DNA of 64,000 nucleotides from Viscum album (taxonomy: Eukaryota; Streptophyta; Magnoliopsida; Santalales; Viscaceae): contig OY728121.1 in NCBI GenBank assembly GCA_963277665.1, positions 957,564,097 to 957,628,096 of the forward strand, in the 5' to 3' direction. Below, one piece after another: positions 47,717 to 62,049 of the stretch; position 1 is the first letter of the stretch; every line of letters starts with the position of its first letter. The translations under genes and the position numbers were made by a program. The notes below the pieces were generated by a model. That model worked only from the letters and a program-made list of their open reading frames with translations, did no database searches and had not been told where the DNA came from.

Positions 47717-49206
47717 TTATGTATAATTTTATAAAAAATAACTATCAAACATTTTTATTCAGAAATATTAGATTATGTTGGATTAGTGAAAATTTGAAGG
47801 AAAAATGAAATAAAAATGATATGTTATTTAAATACTATTTTATAAATTAAAATAAATTAAATCATAATATATTTCATGTAAAAGTAACTGAATTATTATT
47901 TTATTTTTTCAATTTACCCTAATAATAATGATGATGATTTTATACTACAAAAATTGTTTTTATTAAATCTATATTTTAGAAAAGTTATTACCATGTAAAT
48001 TTTTTATAAAAAAATATTGTAGTAAATTTCAAAAAGAAATCATGAAGAGAATAAATTATTCATAGATAATTTTTTTTAAATATTAAATGATAAGATGGTT
48101 GTGAAAAATATTTAGGGAAAGTAAAGACATGGTTGAATTTTTTTCAACCAGGAAATGGCATTAATTTAGTTGGTTTCTTCTCTCTACAATTCTTCATCCT
48201 TCACTCTTTGTGTTCCATATTATTCTAATTTTAAATATTCTATGTGTTTTCTATAATATAAGATGTAATATACTGAATAATAAGATACTATTTCCATCAT
48301 GGTTAGGTCAATATGGTCACAAATTCTTATATTAGTATTTTCATAATCTAATCCCTCATCCCCTATATTACACATTCCCTTTATGGGAAACCATGTTCCC
48401 AAACATCATATTCTATCCTCATCTTGATGCTTCCTCATGATAAAAAACAAGAGAAGCCCTACAGATCTTTATTGGTTCTAAAAATCCAATATCGACTGCC
48501 TAAATTTCTAATAACTCGATTCCACCCCCTCCAACATTTCTACCAATCTCCCGGATCATGGTACCTATTGTTCCTATATCATGGAGTTCAAATTATTTGA
48601 TTTATACATATAGAAATAGTTTTATTGTCTAGAATATATCTATATTCTAGTTTAGAAGGACATTTATTTCATGATATACGTTCTCTATGATATCCACTCC
48701 AAAAACATCACCACCATAATGAACTCCATGGAATAAATTTATAAAAACTCAATTTTTTGTGTGATTCCCCTTATTGTGGATGACAATAAGTAATGGGTGA
48801 AGATCCTAACTTGAGTTCCACTACAAGCGCAACTAGATAAGATTTTTGGTATGGTGGATCTTCTTATAATGGGTGAACAGTATAACATGAAGAACATGAT
48901 GATATTTTTTGAGGTCCTCTATGGTGGGATGGATTTGGTTGAATAATATCTTGGGGGAAATTTGATATCCAAAAAGTCTCATAATATAGGGTCAGATTGT
49001 TTTCTAACATTGAACTATTGGTTTTTTTTTGAGAGTTACACTCAATGTTATGCATTGGAATATATTAATTTATTTCATAGGAATCTCCACGTAGTGTGTC
49101 ATATATAGACAATATATCGACAACTTCTGTAAGACTATGAGATCTTAAATGAATGAAATTTTGTTTGAAATCATTTACGATATGAAACACTAAACAGAGA
49201 CAAGAA
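47717..49206. other. Unassigned 1.5 kb between the E LTR and the next LTR
   Basis: The first 400 bp are very AT-rich. From about 48,150 to 49,200 the sequence is somewhat less AT-rich with short open frames on the minus strand (48,220-48,402, 48,864-49,055) that match nothing I recognise. No LTR ends, PBS, tRNA-like or domain motif was found. It may be older decayed repeat or genuine intergenic DNA. Confidence 0.4.
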
Positions 49207-51070
49207 TGTGACAACCCAATAGTTTATGATATATTACTTGGTAATAAATTCAATTTCTTCGATATCATATTTAACACACAACACCATGTTTTAAATGAAA
49301 TACTATACTTTATTAAAATATTTTTATTTAATCATGACCAGTATAACATAACCATTATGTTGGAGGGTAAAAATTGGACTAAATAAATTATTAAAATTAT
49401 ATGGTTTACACAATTAATAAATAAATTCCATTTTCATATTTTTATTAGATTTTAAATATTTATTATTTAACATAAAAATATGTATTTATAAAAAACAATA
49501 TTTTTCTCAAAAGCAGTTTCATCGCATTTTGAGAAGATATGTTAAAAGTAATTTTTACCTATTTTATAATATATATTTGAAATAATAAAATTAATTTTCT
49601 AAATCATCAAAAATAATTAACATAGAGTTAATTTTTTATTATTTTTTGCAAATTTTTATTTTTTGATGAATAGTAAAAATATTGGGTTTTATTGAAAATG
49701 TATTTTCATTAAAATTATTTTCAATGTTAAATTGTATATTACATTATTTACAATGTAATAGTAGATAAATTATATCCAAATTTACCTAATTTAGGTAATT
49801 AGAATTAATTTCTTATTGAATTATGATATAAAAATATTTTAATCTTTTGAACTATTTTCTTTGGAAAACCCTTTTTTTTTACACGTCTATGGGTTATAGT
49901 TTATGTTGAATTCTAAATTCTTTTGAATTTAATATAAAAACCTATAAATTTTAAATGAAAATTAATGAATAAGTGTGTGTTATTTTATAAAATATTATAC
50001 ACATAGATTACATCGAGAATCCAATAGGACTTCACTTCATTAATGTAAATCGTTAAATTTTTCAATGACTAAACCCATTGAAATTAAAAAATTTATAAAG
50101 GGAAAATTAGTATATAAAAAATGAAAATGGGTAAATATGGACCACAACGATCAGCTATAACCATCCCTCCCATAAGCAACATTATTGAAATGAAACAACA
50201 TATTAGTAAGACAATCGATATTTTAGAAAATGGAAATGTCGAACCATTCAAGAAATTAATTTCAATAAGGAATAAATGACTGAATATATATTAATGAAAG
50301 GTAATATGACTATTAGAATAGTAACATAACAATTGGGAATAGTAAACATGTTATTAGGAATCATAACATGACCGTTGGATTAATAATTTAATCTTAAATG
50401 ATAAATTGTGATGTAAATAATATATTTAATGAGTAAATTTATTTTATATAAATATTATAAATCCAAAAAATTAATATCAACACTAAAAACTCAAAAAAAT
50501 TATTTTTTAAAAAAAGTAAATTTTAATGTAATTTGTAAAAATTAAAAAATTTATATTAAAAAATAAAATTACGTATGTTAATTTTTTAAAAAAATAAATT
50601 CCATTTTGGAATTTAGAAAATTTCAATTTTATAAAGGCTATCTTTTTGTAATTTTATAAAATACATAAAAGTTTTGGGGAATATAAAAAAATTAGGTTTT
50701 CTGAGAAGTGGTGTATTTTAAATTACATCAATCATGATGTAATAATGAACTATTCATTTATAGAACTTGCGACTCATTGAAAATATACTCTATTTCATAT
50801 TTTATTCATAAAGGTAAAATATTCCTAATTTCTAAAGCTAAAAATTATTTTCAAAACCCTAAAGACTAAAGTGTTCCCTTAAAATAACATTTTATTTTTA
50901 TTTTTCCCACTTTAATTTTTAATAAACTAAGTGAATTAAACTTTTAATGCGTGTTTAAGTCCTAAAAAATTATATTATATTGATATATTATTTATATTTT
51001 AAAACATCAATATTACAAGGTCTACCTTGGATATAGTATTTTTTTTTATTTTATTCAAAAAAACACCTGC

Positions 51071-51110
51071 TATAATGTATAAATAACCCGTCTCCATCCC
51101 CATGGGAAAC
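51071..51110 (+). promoter_or_regulatory. Putative LTR core promoter (TATA box) in copy X
   Basis: TATAAATA at 51,078-51,085 is followed by a C-rich stretch (CCCGTCTCCATCCCC). Copy Y has a similar arrangement, TATAATG near 58,438 followed by GAGTCCAACCCCTCCTCC. A TATA box upstream of pyrimidine-rich sequence fits a U3/R boundary of a plant LTR; the start site cannot be proven from sequence. Confidence 0.35.
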
Positions 51111-53062
51111 CACTCATCCCACACTTGAAAAAACAATTATATAAAAAAATCCTCCCCCGTAATCATCTTAGAATAATTATCAATGTTTTGAAGAAAATAC
51201 TCATAAATAATTAAATTGTTTTACTATTTTAGAGAAGAATCAATACTGAGAAGAGGGTAAGCTCTCACCAATTCTTTTTCCATTCTCGAGTAAAATTTTA
51301 TTTTCTCCTCCCCAATCAAATAGAAATACTATATGGATAATTAAGTAGATTATTAAAATTATATTAATGATTTTACCCCACTATATGTATGATATTTAAT
51401 ATATATTAAATTTTCATAATTTCTATTCCCTCTCTTTTGACAGTGTCCTTTTAATGGTCGGTTAACCACCAATGTTGATGTTTCCAATTCATTTCATATA
51501 ACTAACCCTTTACCTAGTTATAATAAAGTATTTCTGGTATATAAATGTACCTTCCCAAGATTTTTTAAAATATTTAATTTCATGTAAATTTAATCATTTC
51601 AATATATTTCATTACATTCAAAAGTGAGTTTATCTTGTGTTATTGGAAAGAATGAGTCTAAATTAAATGTAACATAATGATAGAATAATTATTTTTAATA
51701 TTATTGATATCACCTAGATTTTTAAATATAATTAATGAATATTACTTAATAAAATATTAAAATATGTGGTTTTAAAAAGTATATAAAATAAATTATTTAG
51801 TGAAAAATTGATAAGAAATGAAAATAAGAACAATTTCAAAATAAAGAAATATTGTTATTCAATAAACTATTATTTGGATGGGTATAATAATGATGTGTAA
51901 TTCAAGTAAATAATAAATATAACATGATAATGATTCTGTATATATGATATACCATCCAATTATATATTATTTTAAAATCAAAAAAAATTATATTGTTGCT
52001 CGTGCGTACGTACAGACTATCGTCTCCACGAACGTGATGAGATTCATTCTCCATCGTATCCATTCAAGACTAAATTTTATTCGATGATTAAAAATAATAT
52101 TTAAGTACTTAATATCATTATGAATATTAGTATGATACAACCTATCCATAACAAACACGTCTTATATAAAATAAAATGAGTAAGTTAACACCCAAAACGA
52201 CGATAATACAAAGATTGTTTTAACCAAGCAATGTTAAAAGATCATATATGATATCATATTAATGTATATGATTATTTTATAATTTAATAACAATTATTTC
52301 ACCATTATATAGGAGGTTAACCCACCCCAACCAAGTAAAAGTACAAGGTAAGCGTTATTTCACAATCTCTTCATTATCCGAGGTTGTTTATACGTAATTA
52401 TATATTGGGACCTCTTTATCATCCACATCCATGTTTCATAAAAATTTATTTCAAAACATTCTTTATATTTTAAAGAATATGGGTTAAAGTCATTTATACC
52501 CTTTTTTGAATTTTTATAAGAGGTTTATAAAGGAATCTTTCTGACGTTTTCCAAACAAGGTCCTTTTTAACCTTTTTGAAAAAATTAAGGTAAGAATGTC
52601 GTTTTTTTAACATATACGGCGGGTGGATCTATTTTCGCCATTATAAAATCTTAGAAGCTTCCATTACAAGATTATAAGGATATTTTCAAGTAAATGTTTT
52701 ATTTAATTATTATGTAACTTTTAAATGATTCAAAAAATAGATATTTCTCTCTTATAGTTTTGATTTCATCTATGTCAACATCCTTTGATGGATTTTAATC
52801 TTATTTGAAGATTATTTATTATGATACAAAACTTACATATTGTATTGAAGGTTTTGTGATATGTTTGACTGTGGATGTGTTATTTTTATACCATTCATGG
52901 TTTATGGAGAAAGTTTTGACATTTCGTATGGTAGTTTTAATACAATTGATTATGTTATGTTTAAACCTATTCATACGAGAAAAGCATTGGACTTAATATG
53001 TGATGGGTGGATCCCGCTATAGATCCTCGATACATCGGTAGGTCTCATGAGACAAACTAGTG

Positions 53063-53118
53063 TCTTGGCACAAGGCCATGACAAAATCTTATTTGTAGTC
53101 TTGGCACGAGGCCTTGAC
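53063..53118 (+). repeat. Short direct repeat in copy X
   Basis: TCTTGGCACAAGGCCATGAC at about 53,063 recurs as TCTTGGCACGAGGCCTTGAC at about 53,099, a 36-bp period with two copies. Confidence 0.6.
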
Positions 53119-53629
53119 TATGTGGTTATGATAGTGTGGCATTATGCATTCCATCATTATGAAAGTGGTTATTGATATTGCATGTGATTATTCGTCTAGT
53201 AGAATATCCATGTGAATAAGTAAATGAAATTATTTCATTTTATCTTTTCTATATTATGCTGAAGTTCAAGTTTAAAAAGTCTTTTGTTTTATCTAAACAT
53301 TTCCTTAAATGTTTATGCTTATTTATGACTATTTCTGCTATATTGTTATCCTTACTGAGCATCTGAGCTCACCCCTTTCAATGTTTTATTTTTTCTAGGA
53401 TGTGAAGAAGTAATTTATGAATGACCTGCAGGGATAATATGAGGGGATATAAAGATAAGATGTTGTTGTAGTAGTTTTCACTTTATGATGTAATGTAACA
53501 TTATCAATGTATCTAGTTATTCCGAGGATACTAAACTAACCAGTCTTTAGAGCCATGATCTTTCTTGTGATCATTCCAATGTTATGTAATAATGCACCGA
53601 CTCTGGACAATTGGGGTCAGGGTGTTACA

Positions 53630-56582
53630 ACATGGTTCATGAAAAAAAAAGATGTCTAAAATAGAGGTAACGTCCATAATTGGGCATTTTATTCTGTTTC
53701 TTCCTCCACATCCATAAAATATTATTATAACTTTATTATATGATAAAATAATTATATTAAATATACATTGATGTTATTATGAAAATGGAATATCCATATT
53801 CTTCTCATCTTAAGTCAAATGGGTCATGCAATCATAATTCATGTGTACAGAAGAGTACCGCCTCTTGAATTAATGAAATTCTTTTTCGATCACCACCCCT
53901 CATGGATAAATATAATGAAGTATTTAATATTTATATATATATATTATATTTATGATATTATTATTCTTTTTTAATATTCATATCACATATTACTTCTTAC
54001 TTTCCATTCCATGGGAATATGATAATATCATTTATGTGTGTGGAATACTACAACCTCGTGAAGCAATGTGATTCGTTCATGCTTTACTTGGATAGTAATA
54101 AACTTTGGTTGCATGAAATTATGGGATATATATAAAATAAAAATTTATATCCAATTGTGATATATTTTATTTATTATAAACTTAAAAACATTTATAAAAT
54201 GGGAACAATGTTATCATTTTTGTATAACAAACTTCCCCTATGAATGATGTATTTAATTTTCAATATCTAACTTATATATATTTATGTAAATACAAATATT
54301 ATTAATGTATAATATATTTATATCATGGATAATTTTATTTATATTACTTAACCATGATCAATATATATGGTCCTTATATAAAAAATCAAAACATATATAA
54401 AAAACAATGTAGTTATTGACAAAAATATGTTTCTCCTGGGTGTTATTGATAAATAGGCAATATAAGTTCATGATTAAATAATCTATGGTATGATAAATAT
54501 GATTATGGTTATGTAATATATTTATAATAAAAATAAATCAATCTTATAATAGGTTTGAACATTTATGAATGAAGCTGAAAGGAATGGTAATAGTTTTCTG
54601 TTTAACTTTTTTTTTCAATGAGACACTAATCATATTCATGTTATGTTTCAATTTTATCGGTTGTATAAATCTCATGAATTTCTGTTTTTATTATTATTCT
54701 TATTAATATAGTTTTTTACATATCTATTTTTTGATCTATATTTCTAGGGGTTTATGGTTCAATTATTACACATGTGGTAAGGGACTTTTATCTCAAATTT
54801 CCTTCTTAGGGAGCTAAGTTATATTATAAACCTGTCTTCTTAAATTAGATGTATATAAATTCCTTTTGAAATGTTATATAATTAATATCCTTACATTCAT
54901 GATATTAATAGTTTAAGTTAATTTTATTCTTCCACTGTTCTTATGATTCATTATTACAGTAGTCGTAAGAGTTTTATTTTATAATCTAATCATTTATCCA
55001 AATTGTTTATGATTATGATTCCAATAACTAAATATTATGATATATCTCTAAAGAAAATATTTATTTTATTATACTCTGGCCATGTCAAGATAAAACACGT
55101 GTTTCATTAATATTCCTCTATTAATTTACAGAAAAGTTCAAAATAATTTTTTTTATAATTTTGTTATTTATTTCTCTATTCTATTAAAAAACTATTTATT
55201 CCAAATCCTTGTCCTCTTAAAAAATAAAAAATAATTTTAACACTACTCAAATAATTTATAAAATAAAATTTAATCCATGATTTATTTTATAAAAAAATAA
55301 AAGGAATCTTTATATACTTTTCTAAACAGTTCTATTTGTCTTTTCATTAATGGTATTTTCAATCATCAATGATTATTTTCAAGGGGAATGGATTCCCAAA
55401 AGGAATAAAGAATTTTCAGTTTTATAAAAGGGATTTTCAAAAAAAATGTTATTTTCCTCAAAAATGTTATAATTCATTTTTTAAGAATAATTTATAAGTT
55501 TCCATGTTTATTTTTTAAAAAATGGATATTTTAAATATTTTATGTATTGAAAACTTTTTTTCAATGAAGAAATTATATACTCCTAATGAAATTTTATAAG
55601 TGGTCATTCAAAATAATTTTCCATCTAAGATGGAATCCTTCAATGTTACGTATGATTTACTTGGGATAAGATTGAATGATATTTCCCTCACTATTTCTAT
55701 AGATGGTGAATTCATATTTTGAATAAATTCTCATGAAATAAATTTATTTTTCATGAAATTTTCTTTGGTGAATTGATAAAATGTTTGGGAAACCATTTTT
55801 CCATAAATGGGTTTTGATATAATGATATGATGAATAATTAATTATATTATAAAACACATAATTATGGTATTTATTACAATATGAGTGTGAAATATATCTC
55901 CCTCTTATGATTTTGGTAAAGCATAATATCTCATGATATAAAAATGGGAAACAAGTTAATTGGATTGATCTATTATGGGAAACAGGTGGGTCATGATCCC
56001 CAATGGGAATCATGTGATGAGTAATGATCCACTTTATATATGGTAATGGTATTTAACCTTGATATACAGATTAGTTTTCAATATATTTCATAGATCCAGT
56101 CATTTATGACATGATATTATTGTTTGTGACTGATTTATGATGATTTATCACACTTATGAGCCTTTTTTTGGAAATTACAATGCTTCATTCCAGAAATCAT
56201 GTCTATGATATATAAATGGTTCGGTATGAACACTATATGTTCTTTTCATAACCACATTCCCATATCCTTGTGTAATAATTTAATATCATCTCATAATGAT
56301 ATATCTTGTGTTTATCCTAGTTGAACATTGGATCATAGCCCAACTTATGTTGCCTTCCCTAGGTTATGAAAAACAGTTCTAGTAGGGTATGCCAAAGATG
56401 AGTGCTATGTGAGAAGATATTTTTTGGTAGATTTTTAATATCATTCATCGAATAGTAATATTATTTTTCTAGTATCACAGGACAATAAACTGTTATAATT
56501 TTCAGGCATGTATTTATGAATTGTATTGAATATTCATCTAAAGAGATGTGAAATTTATGTATTCAAATCATGTGGTGTTATA
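53630..56582 (+). repeat. Truncated LTR of the L/T group (copy Z)
   Basis: From about 53,690 this aligns with the second half of copy Y (from about 58,880). Shared landmarks include GCAATGTGATTCGTTCAT (54,063 and 59,050), a TATATCTCCCTC block (55,893 and 60,922), and a GATATAAAAATGG-like block (55,934 and 60,962). The 3' end reads GGTGTTATA at 56,574-56,582. The U3 half is missing. It keeps two motif repeats about 193 bp apart (about 53,861 and 54,054). Short ORFs, for example 55,744-56,013 on the minus strand, are not conserved. Confidence 0.55.
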
Positions 56583-57079
56583 ATAAATGTATACATATAT
56601 TTATTATATACTTTTGGAATTAAATACACTTATTTATAAATGATATTGAACCATATAGTGTAGTCAAATCAAAGCTATAAATTTTTAATGAAAACATCAT
56701 ATCAAAATGAATTAACATCAACATAGAAAAGTAACAAATATAAAACAATTATCCTAATTGATAAAAAATGGAACAAAATAACCTAATTTTCAACTACATT
56801 AATGTTTCTATAAACCTATTTTTATTATTATGGAGGAATAAAACCAATAAAATAAATCAAGATTTAATGTATGGGGATTACAAACCAAACTCTTTTTTCT
56901 TTGGGTTATCAATATTTTTCATCATTTATTGTATAGATATTCCACTAATATGACTTAAATATTATTTCAATATAATTATATTTTATATTTATGGATTTAC
57001 CGGTTTTCTACCTTTAGAAAATGTTTTTAATAAAAAAATATTTTGAAAAAGTCTTTTCTATCTGGGGAACATCCTTCAC
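56583..57079. other. AT-rich spacer before copy Y
   Basis: About 0.5 kb of AT-rich sequence with one 61-codon plus-strand frame (56,768-56,953) of low complexity. The last bases (CTATCTGGGGAACATCC) are only weakly PPT-like. Nothing else was recognised. Confidence 0.45.
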
Positions 57080-60000
57080 TGTAAGACCCTGATATTTTGT
57101 AAATTGTTTTTTTCAAAATAGTTTAGTCATTTTTATATTTTTCATTTCACAGAACACTAAAAAATAATTAGTATATATATATACTAATGAACTATGTTTG
57201 TCATTCATTATATGAAATTCTAAGTTAATCATATACTACATATAATATAAAGGTAAACATCCTATGTTTAGAATAATGAGGTAAGCATAATTATCATGAA
57301 AGACTGACATTCCTTGATGGCTTACATAACACGTAGGGCTGGTTGTTACCAAAAAATAAGATATTATATATTAATATATAACCAATCTAGTAATTTATAT
57401 TTTATTAATATAATTAACTTGATTAAGTAAATATATTGTTTTCACACAAATATAAAATTAATTAATTAGTTAAATATTCTTATAAAATGAATATAAGTAC
57501 TAATTGAATATATAGGGATTATTTATATAAAACACTATTATTATTCTTAGAATGATACATTAATCAAAATATATTAAATTAGTTATAATTAGTATGTAAT
57601 TTTTATTATATATATATATTATATCCATGGGAATATTTTTGATATTCCTCCAATTGATTTTATAAGAATAATATAAAATGAAACCAATTTAACTCATAAA
57701 ACCCATTATATTTATCAAGGCAATTTTACCACCTTATTTTAGTGAACTAATTTTAAATACAGTTTTTGGATCCTTTATATATTTAATATTTCAAAATATT
57801 ATTCATATTCTGAAGTGAAAAAGATATATTATGTTATAATGATTTTTTAGTATTTTTCTGTAAGACATTAGTTTTTAATGAATAGTTAAAAATACTGGAT
57901 TTTAATTCAAAACTGCTTATTCTTCAAATTTATATATAAAGATAAATTATATATTAAATTTGATACAATGTTTAATTTAATGATCTATTTATCCATAAAT
58001 AAAATTAAGTTCCCAGTAATCAATTTCTTTTTGAAATTGAATATTAAAATGTAGCAAACATTTGATCAATTTTTTACGTTAAAAACCCTCATTGTTGAAC
58101 TGACTTTGAAAATGTATTTAAATTAATTTAATCCAAATTTATTGATTAGAATTTGGAAAAATGAATTCAATATTTGAAATCATAAAAATCTATGATGCCT
58201 AATAAGTTCATCTTTTTTTGACCAAAAATACTAGTGAAGTAATTAAAAGTAATTACAATGAATATGGTTAAATTAATCATCAATATGATAAAATCATAAC
58301 ATTATATTCCAAAACGACATAAAAAATTGTTGTAAATAATATTTATGGCCTTATTCAGAAATTATTCATCCTTAGATCTCCATTTAACTATTATTTAACC
58401 ACATTAAATGAACTAATGTTTCTGCGGATCCTTTCCTTTATAATGTTACAAGAGTCCAACCCCTCCTCCATTACAAATACCTCCTCTCCTCCCACTTCCT
58501 CACACATCTCAAAAAACTTTTTCTCAACCATAAAATATCCAAAATATGTCCAAAACATCTCTTATATCATCCCTCAATCCTTAATTTGGAATAAAGTATT
58601 CCATGGAATCTCATTCGTGCAAACAAAAAGGAGTTACCCGATTAATAGGTAACACCCTCCCTTAAACTCCTCACTTTTATTTTCTTTATCCACTCTATAA
58701 AATAAAATTATTCCATGATTTTATAAAAAACATAATCCAAAATATAATATAATGATATTATGATAAGGTTTTTTCTTATAATTTCACAAACATCCATCAA
58801 ATGGGTAATGATTATTCTATTTATTTGTAGGGAGACTATCGCCTTGCTAAATGATGATTTTCCACCCTTCCATTACCACCAATCTTGGTGTCCATTATAA
58901 TGTAAAATGTTTTTTATATATTTTATACATAATATTTAATATTTCATTAATCATCTTCAATTATTTTATAAAAACACATATTCATACTTTCCATTTTGTG
59001 TTTATACGATAATTTTGTTTGAGGAAGTGCAGACCACCACCCCCTCAAAGCAATGTGATTCGTTCATACACTACATGGAATATATTAAAGAAGTATTTAG
59101 TGAATATATACGATATACATGAGATAATAAATATAATTTAACAATATATATATATATATGAACTTTATTTCATTCCATGTGATTTTTAACAAGAAATAAC
59201 ATTCATGCGTAAGTACGACATACTGTCTCCATGAAAGATGTATTCCATTTCATAATTATATATTTTATGTATTATTATAATAAAAATATACAATATATAA
59301 ATTATATATATATATCATGGTTTATATTCATTATAAATGTGGTTTTAATGAGTACAATAAGAGTCAAGACAAAAGTTAAGGGAATTTCATCTTACTTTTT
59401 ATTGGTGTGAGATGCATGCTACATTCTCCAATATTTCCATTTGTGTGTTGTATATACTTACCTTGACTGTATTGAATTATTAATATAATTTAATTTATTA
59501 GTATCTACATATATATTTTATGATATTTCTTTTTATGAGGTTTATGCTTCAAAATTTACCAAATTAGTAAAATTGTTTTTCTCAATTTTTGTTCTTTGAA
59601 GATCGTCCATTGTTATACACCTAAATTGTTTTTCAATGTGTATATAATTAAATTTTACATGAAATATCATGAATATAATTATTTTAATTATATTTTATAT
59701 TACATTTAATATAATTTTTTCATTGACAGTATTATCCCAAGTTACGAAGTTAAAATAGTTTTTTGAGACAATCACATCGCTTTTCGAGTTTTTGTATGTT
59801 TACACTTCCCTAATCAAATTTTATGATCTATATCTCAATAAAATTAATAATTTTTGTTGTCTTATCTTTATCCATTATATTTATTCAAATATTTATCCTC
59901 TTTGAGGATAATATTGTTAAAAAATCTATTTAAAAATTCCTAACATTACCCTATCTTTGGTCGGACATCCAAGTTCCATAAAAGCAATATTCTCTAGAAA

Positions 60001-61946
60001 GGTTAACAAGAATATTCTAGTATTAAGTAATGAATTTTTAATGAAATTTGTACAATTGTTTTCCTTTTATACAAAAAGGTCATTTTTAAAAAAAAGAGTT
60101 TTCTTTTTTGTTTTTTTGGTAGAGGTACTTTTTTTAGTTATTTTACCAAATTATATGGTATATTTTTTCCATGTATTACATTTATGGATTTAGCCGACGT
60201 AATTTCATTCATATTTCCATTGTATGTTTAAAAGTTTAATTTTTGGAAAAAATATTTTCTTTTATAATTTCAAAGAAATGTTTTTCAAGTCATCTTGATG
60301 GGTTCTTTATAAATTTTTAATGTATTTTCATGGAAGGAGCGATTCAAAAAGGTTTTCAAGCTTCTTTCATAAATTTTTAAGAAACAATTGTTTTCCAAAA
60401 AAATTCATGCTCATATAACTTTTTTAAAAGGAATGAGTATTTGAAAAATAATTTCAATTTTTCCATTAAAAATTTTCATGTTTATTTTAATAACTTTTTT
60501 TAAAAAAAAAATTATTTTAAAAATGATTTTCATTGAAAAAATGCTATTTTCTTCATGAAATGTTTTTTAAAAATAACATTAATTTTTTCCATTTAAGATA
60601 ACATCAATTAGTGTTACTCATGCTTTTATGGGATATTATTCAATTTTTCCATTTATATTCATTATTTTGATGGATTATTTTTTTATACAATGATTTCGAT
60701 GAAACAAGATTCTCTTTTATGGGTTATATAATTTTGAAAGATACTTATTTCTTAGGTTATGTTTATGATGTAATGATAATTAAACCTATCTCTTTATACA
60801 TGGGTTATGATACAATTACATGTATATAAAACCAATTTCATTTCAATGGTTAAGATAATATATGTTTTATATGACCTTGTAAAACATGTATGTATGATTT
60901 CACTATGAGATAGGAGGAACTATATCTCCCTCAAAAGAATATGGAAACGATTTATATATCCTGAGATAAAAATGGATGGAACAAGAAAGTAAATGGGTTC
61001 ATTACTATTAGGATAGAATGAGAAATGATCTCAGTTTAGTAGTACATGGACGAAATGGTGGTTTACCTAGTTCAGGAATATAGAGTTGGAATAGTGGTAT
61101 ACCTGTTTCAGTAATGGAATTTTTCTAATAAAATGGTATTGGTAGTTATTCCTTGTCTACTCTAAAAATCATATTATATGCTTATGTGTTTTCCAAAATA
61201 ACATGTTTTCTTCATATGATAATCTTTCATGGATTATATATTCATTAACGTATGATTCTTGTACTATGAAATTTTAATCTTTATGCCATGATTCCTATTT
61301 ATGAACATTGATTTGTAGGGTATCACCTTCTATATTCAGGATTACATTATTATACCCTATGCTCGTGATTATTCTTACATGTCTCCCTTAGGGACCCTTA
61401 ATGAGAATATGAGCTCACCCAATTTTATGTTTCATTATCCATCTTATGAATATATTTTTTATGATTGATGTGCCAAAGAAGGGTGATAGTCACAAAGAAC
61501 ATAGTGAGAGATAATGTTTCTCTTTTAAGTTCTGATGTTTATTATTCTATGTTTTCAAAGGCATATTACTAATATAGTCTTTTTAAGTTTTTTTATATAA
61601 TGATTTAAGTGTTCTCTAAATTTCTATGTATGAAAAAACTAGGTTTTTGTTGTTGGTATCACATAGAAGGTTTAGTTGACCCTTAAAAATTATGATGATA
61701 AAACATTAGTGAGATCCCTATTTATATTTATATGGATATATCTAGGGATGTATCTAAGGATAAGTGTAAGGATGAATCATAATTTAGGCAAATGTCTTTG
61801 AATTTTGTTAAAGGATAGTGTGAGTGGTTTCCTAGAATTAAATCAGTGTCTAGATACTACATGTTAATGTTCCTCTAGAATAGATATACATAGGATTAAC
61901 CACTCTTAAAAAATGATCTAGGCCTGACTTGGGGTACTCTGTTACA
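57080..61946 (+). repeat. LTR of the L/T group, plus orientation (copy Y), 4,867 bp
   Basis: Starts TGTAAGACCCTGATATTTT, very close to the minus-strand start of the L LTR, and ends near CTCTGTTACA. It aligns with copy X over most of its length (AAAATACTGGATTTTAAT-like blocks near 57,890 and 49,675; the promoter-like region; a GAGCTCACCC block at 53,367 and 61,412) and with copy Z in its second half. Motif repeats occur near 59,044 and 59,227. The flanks TTCAC and TTACA are not a convincing duplication. The frames 58,416-58,652 and 59,957-60,193 are incidental. Confidence 0.65.
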
Positions 61947-62049
61947 TTACAATGAGCCTTTCCACACACATTTTTTGACACTCCTTGGGGATATGCTTTT
62001 CAATTCACAAACTATTCATAAATCATCATGAAGGATTTAAATATATGTT
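61947..62049. other. Short spacer, nothing recognised
   Basis: About 100 bp between the end of copy Y and the start of the GC-richer minus-strand LTR. No motif recognised. Confidence 0.4.

Larger units (their letters stand above)
49207..53629 (+). repeat. LTR of the L/T group, plus orientation (copy X), 4,423 bp
   Basis: Starts TGTGACAACCC and ends CAGGGTGTTACA. Its length is nearly that of the L LTRs. Landmarks shared with the reverse complement of L include GATGAGATTCATTCTCCA beside a CGTGCGTACGTACAGACT block (52,001-52,055) and TTATCATCCACATCCATGTTT (about 52,418). After its end the bases TGGTTCATGA resemble a PBS with a deletion, so it may be a 5' LTR. The flanks AAGAA and ACATG do not form a duplication. 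No coding content. Confidence 0.65.
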
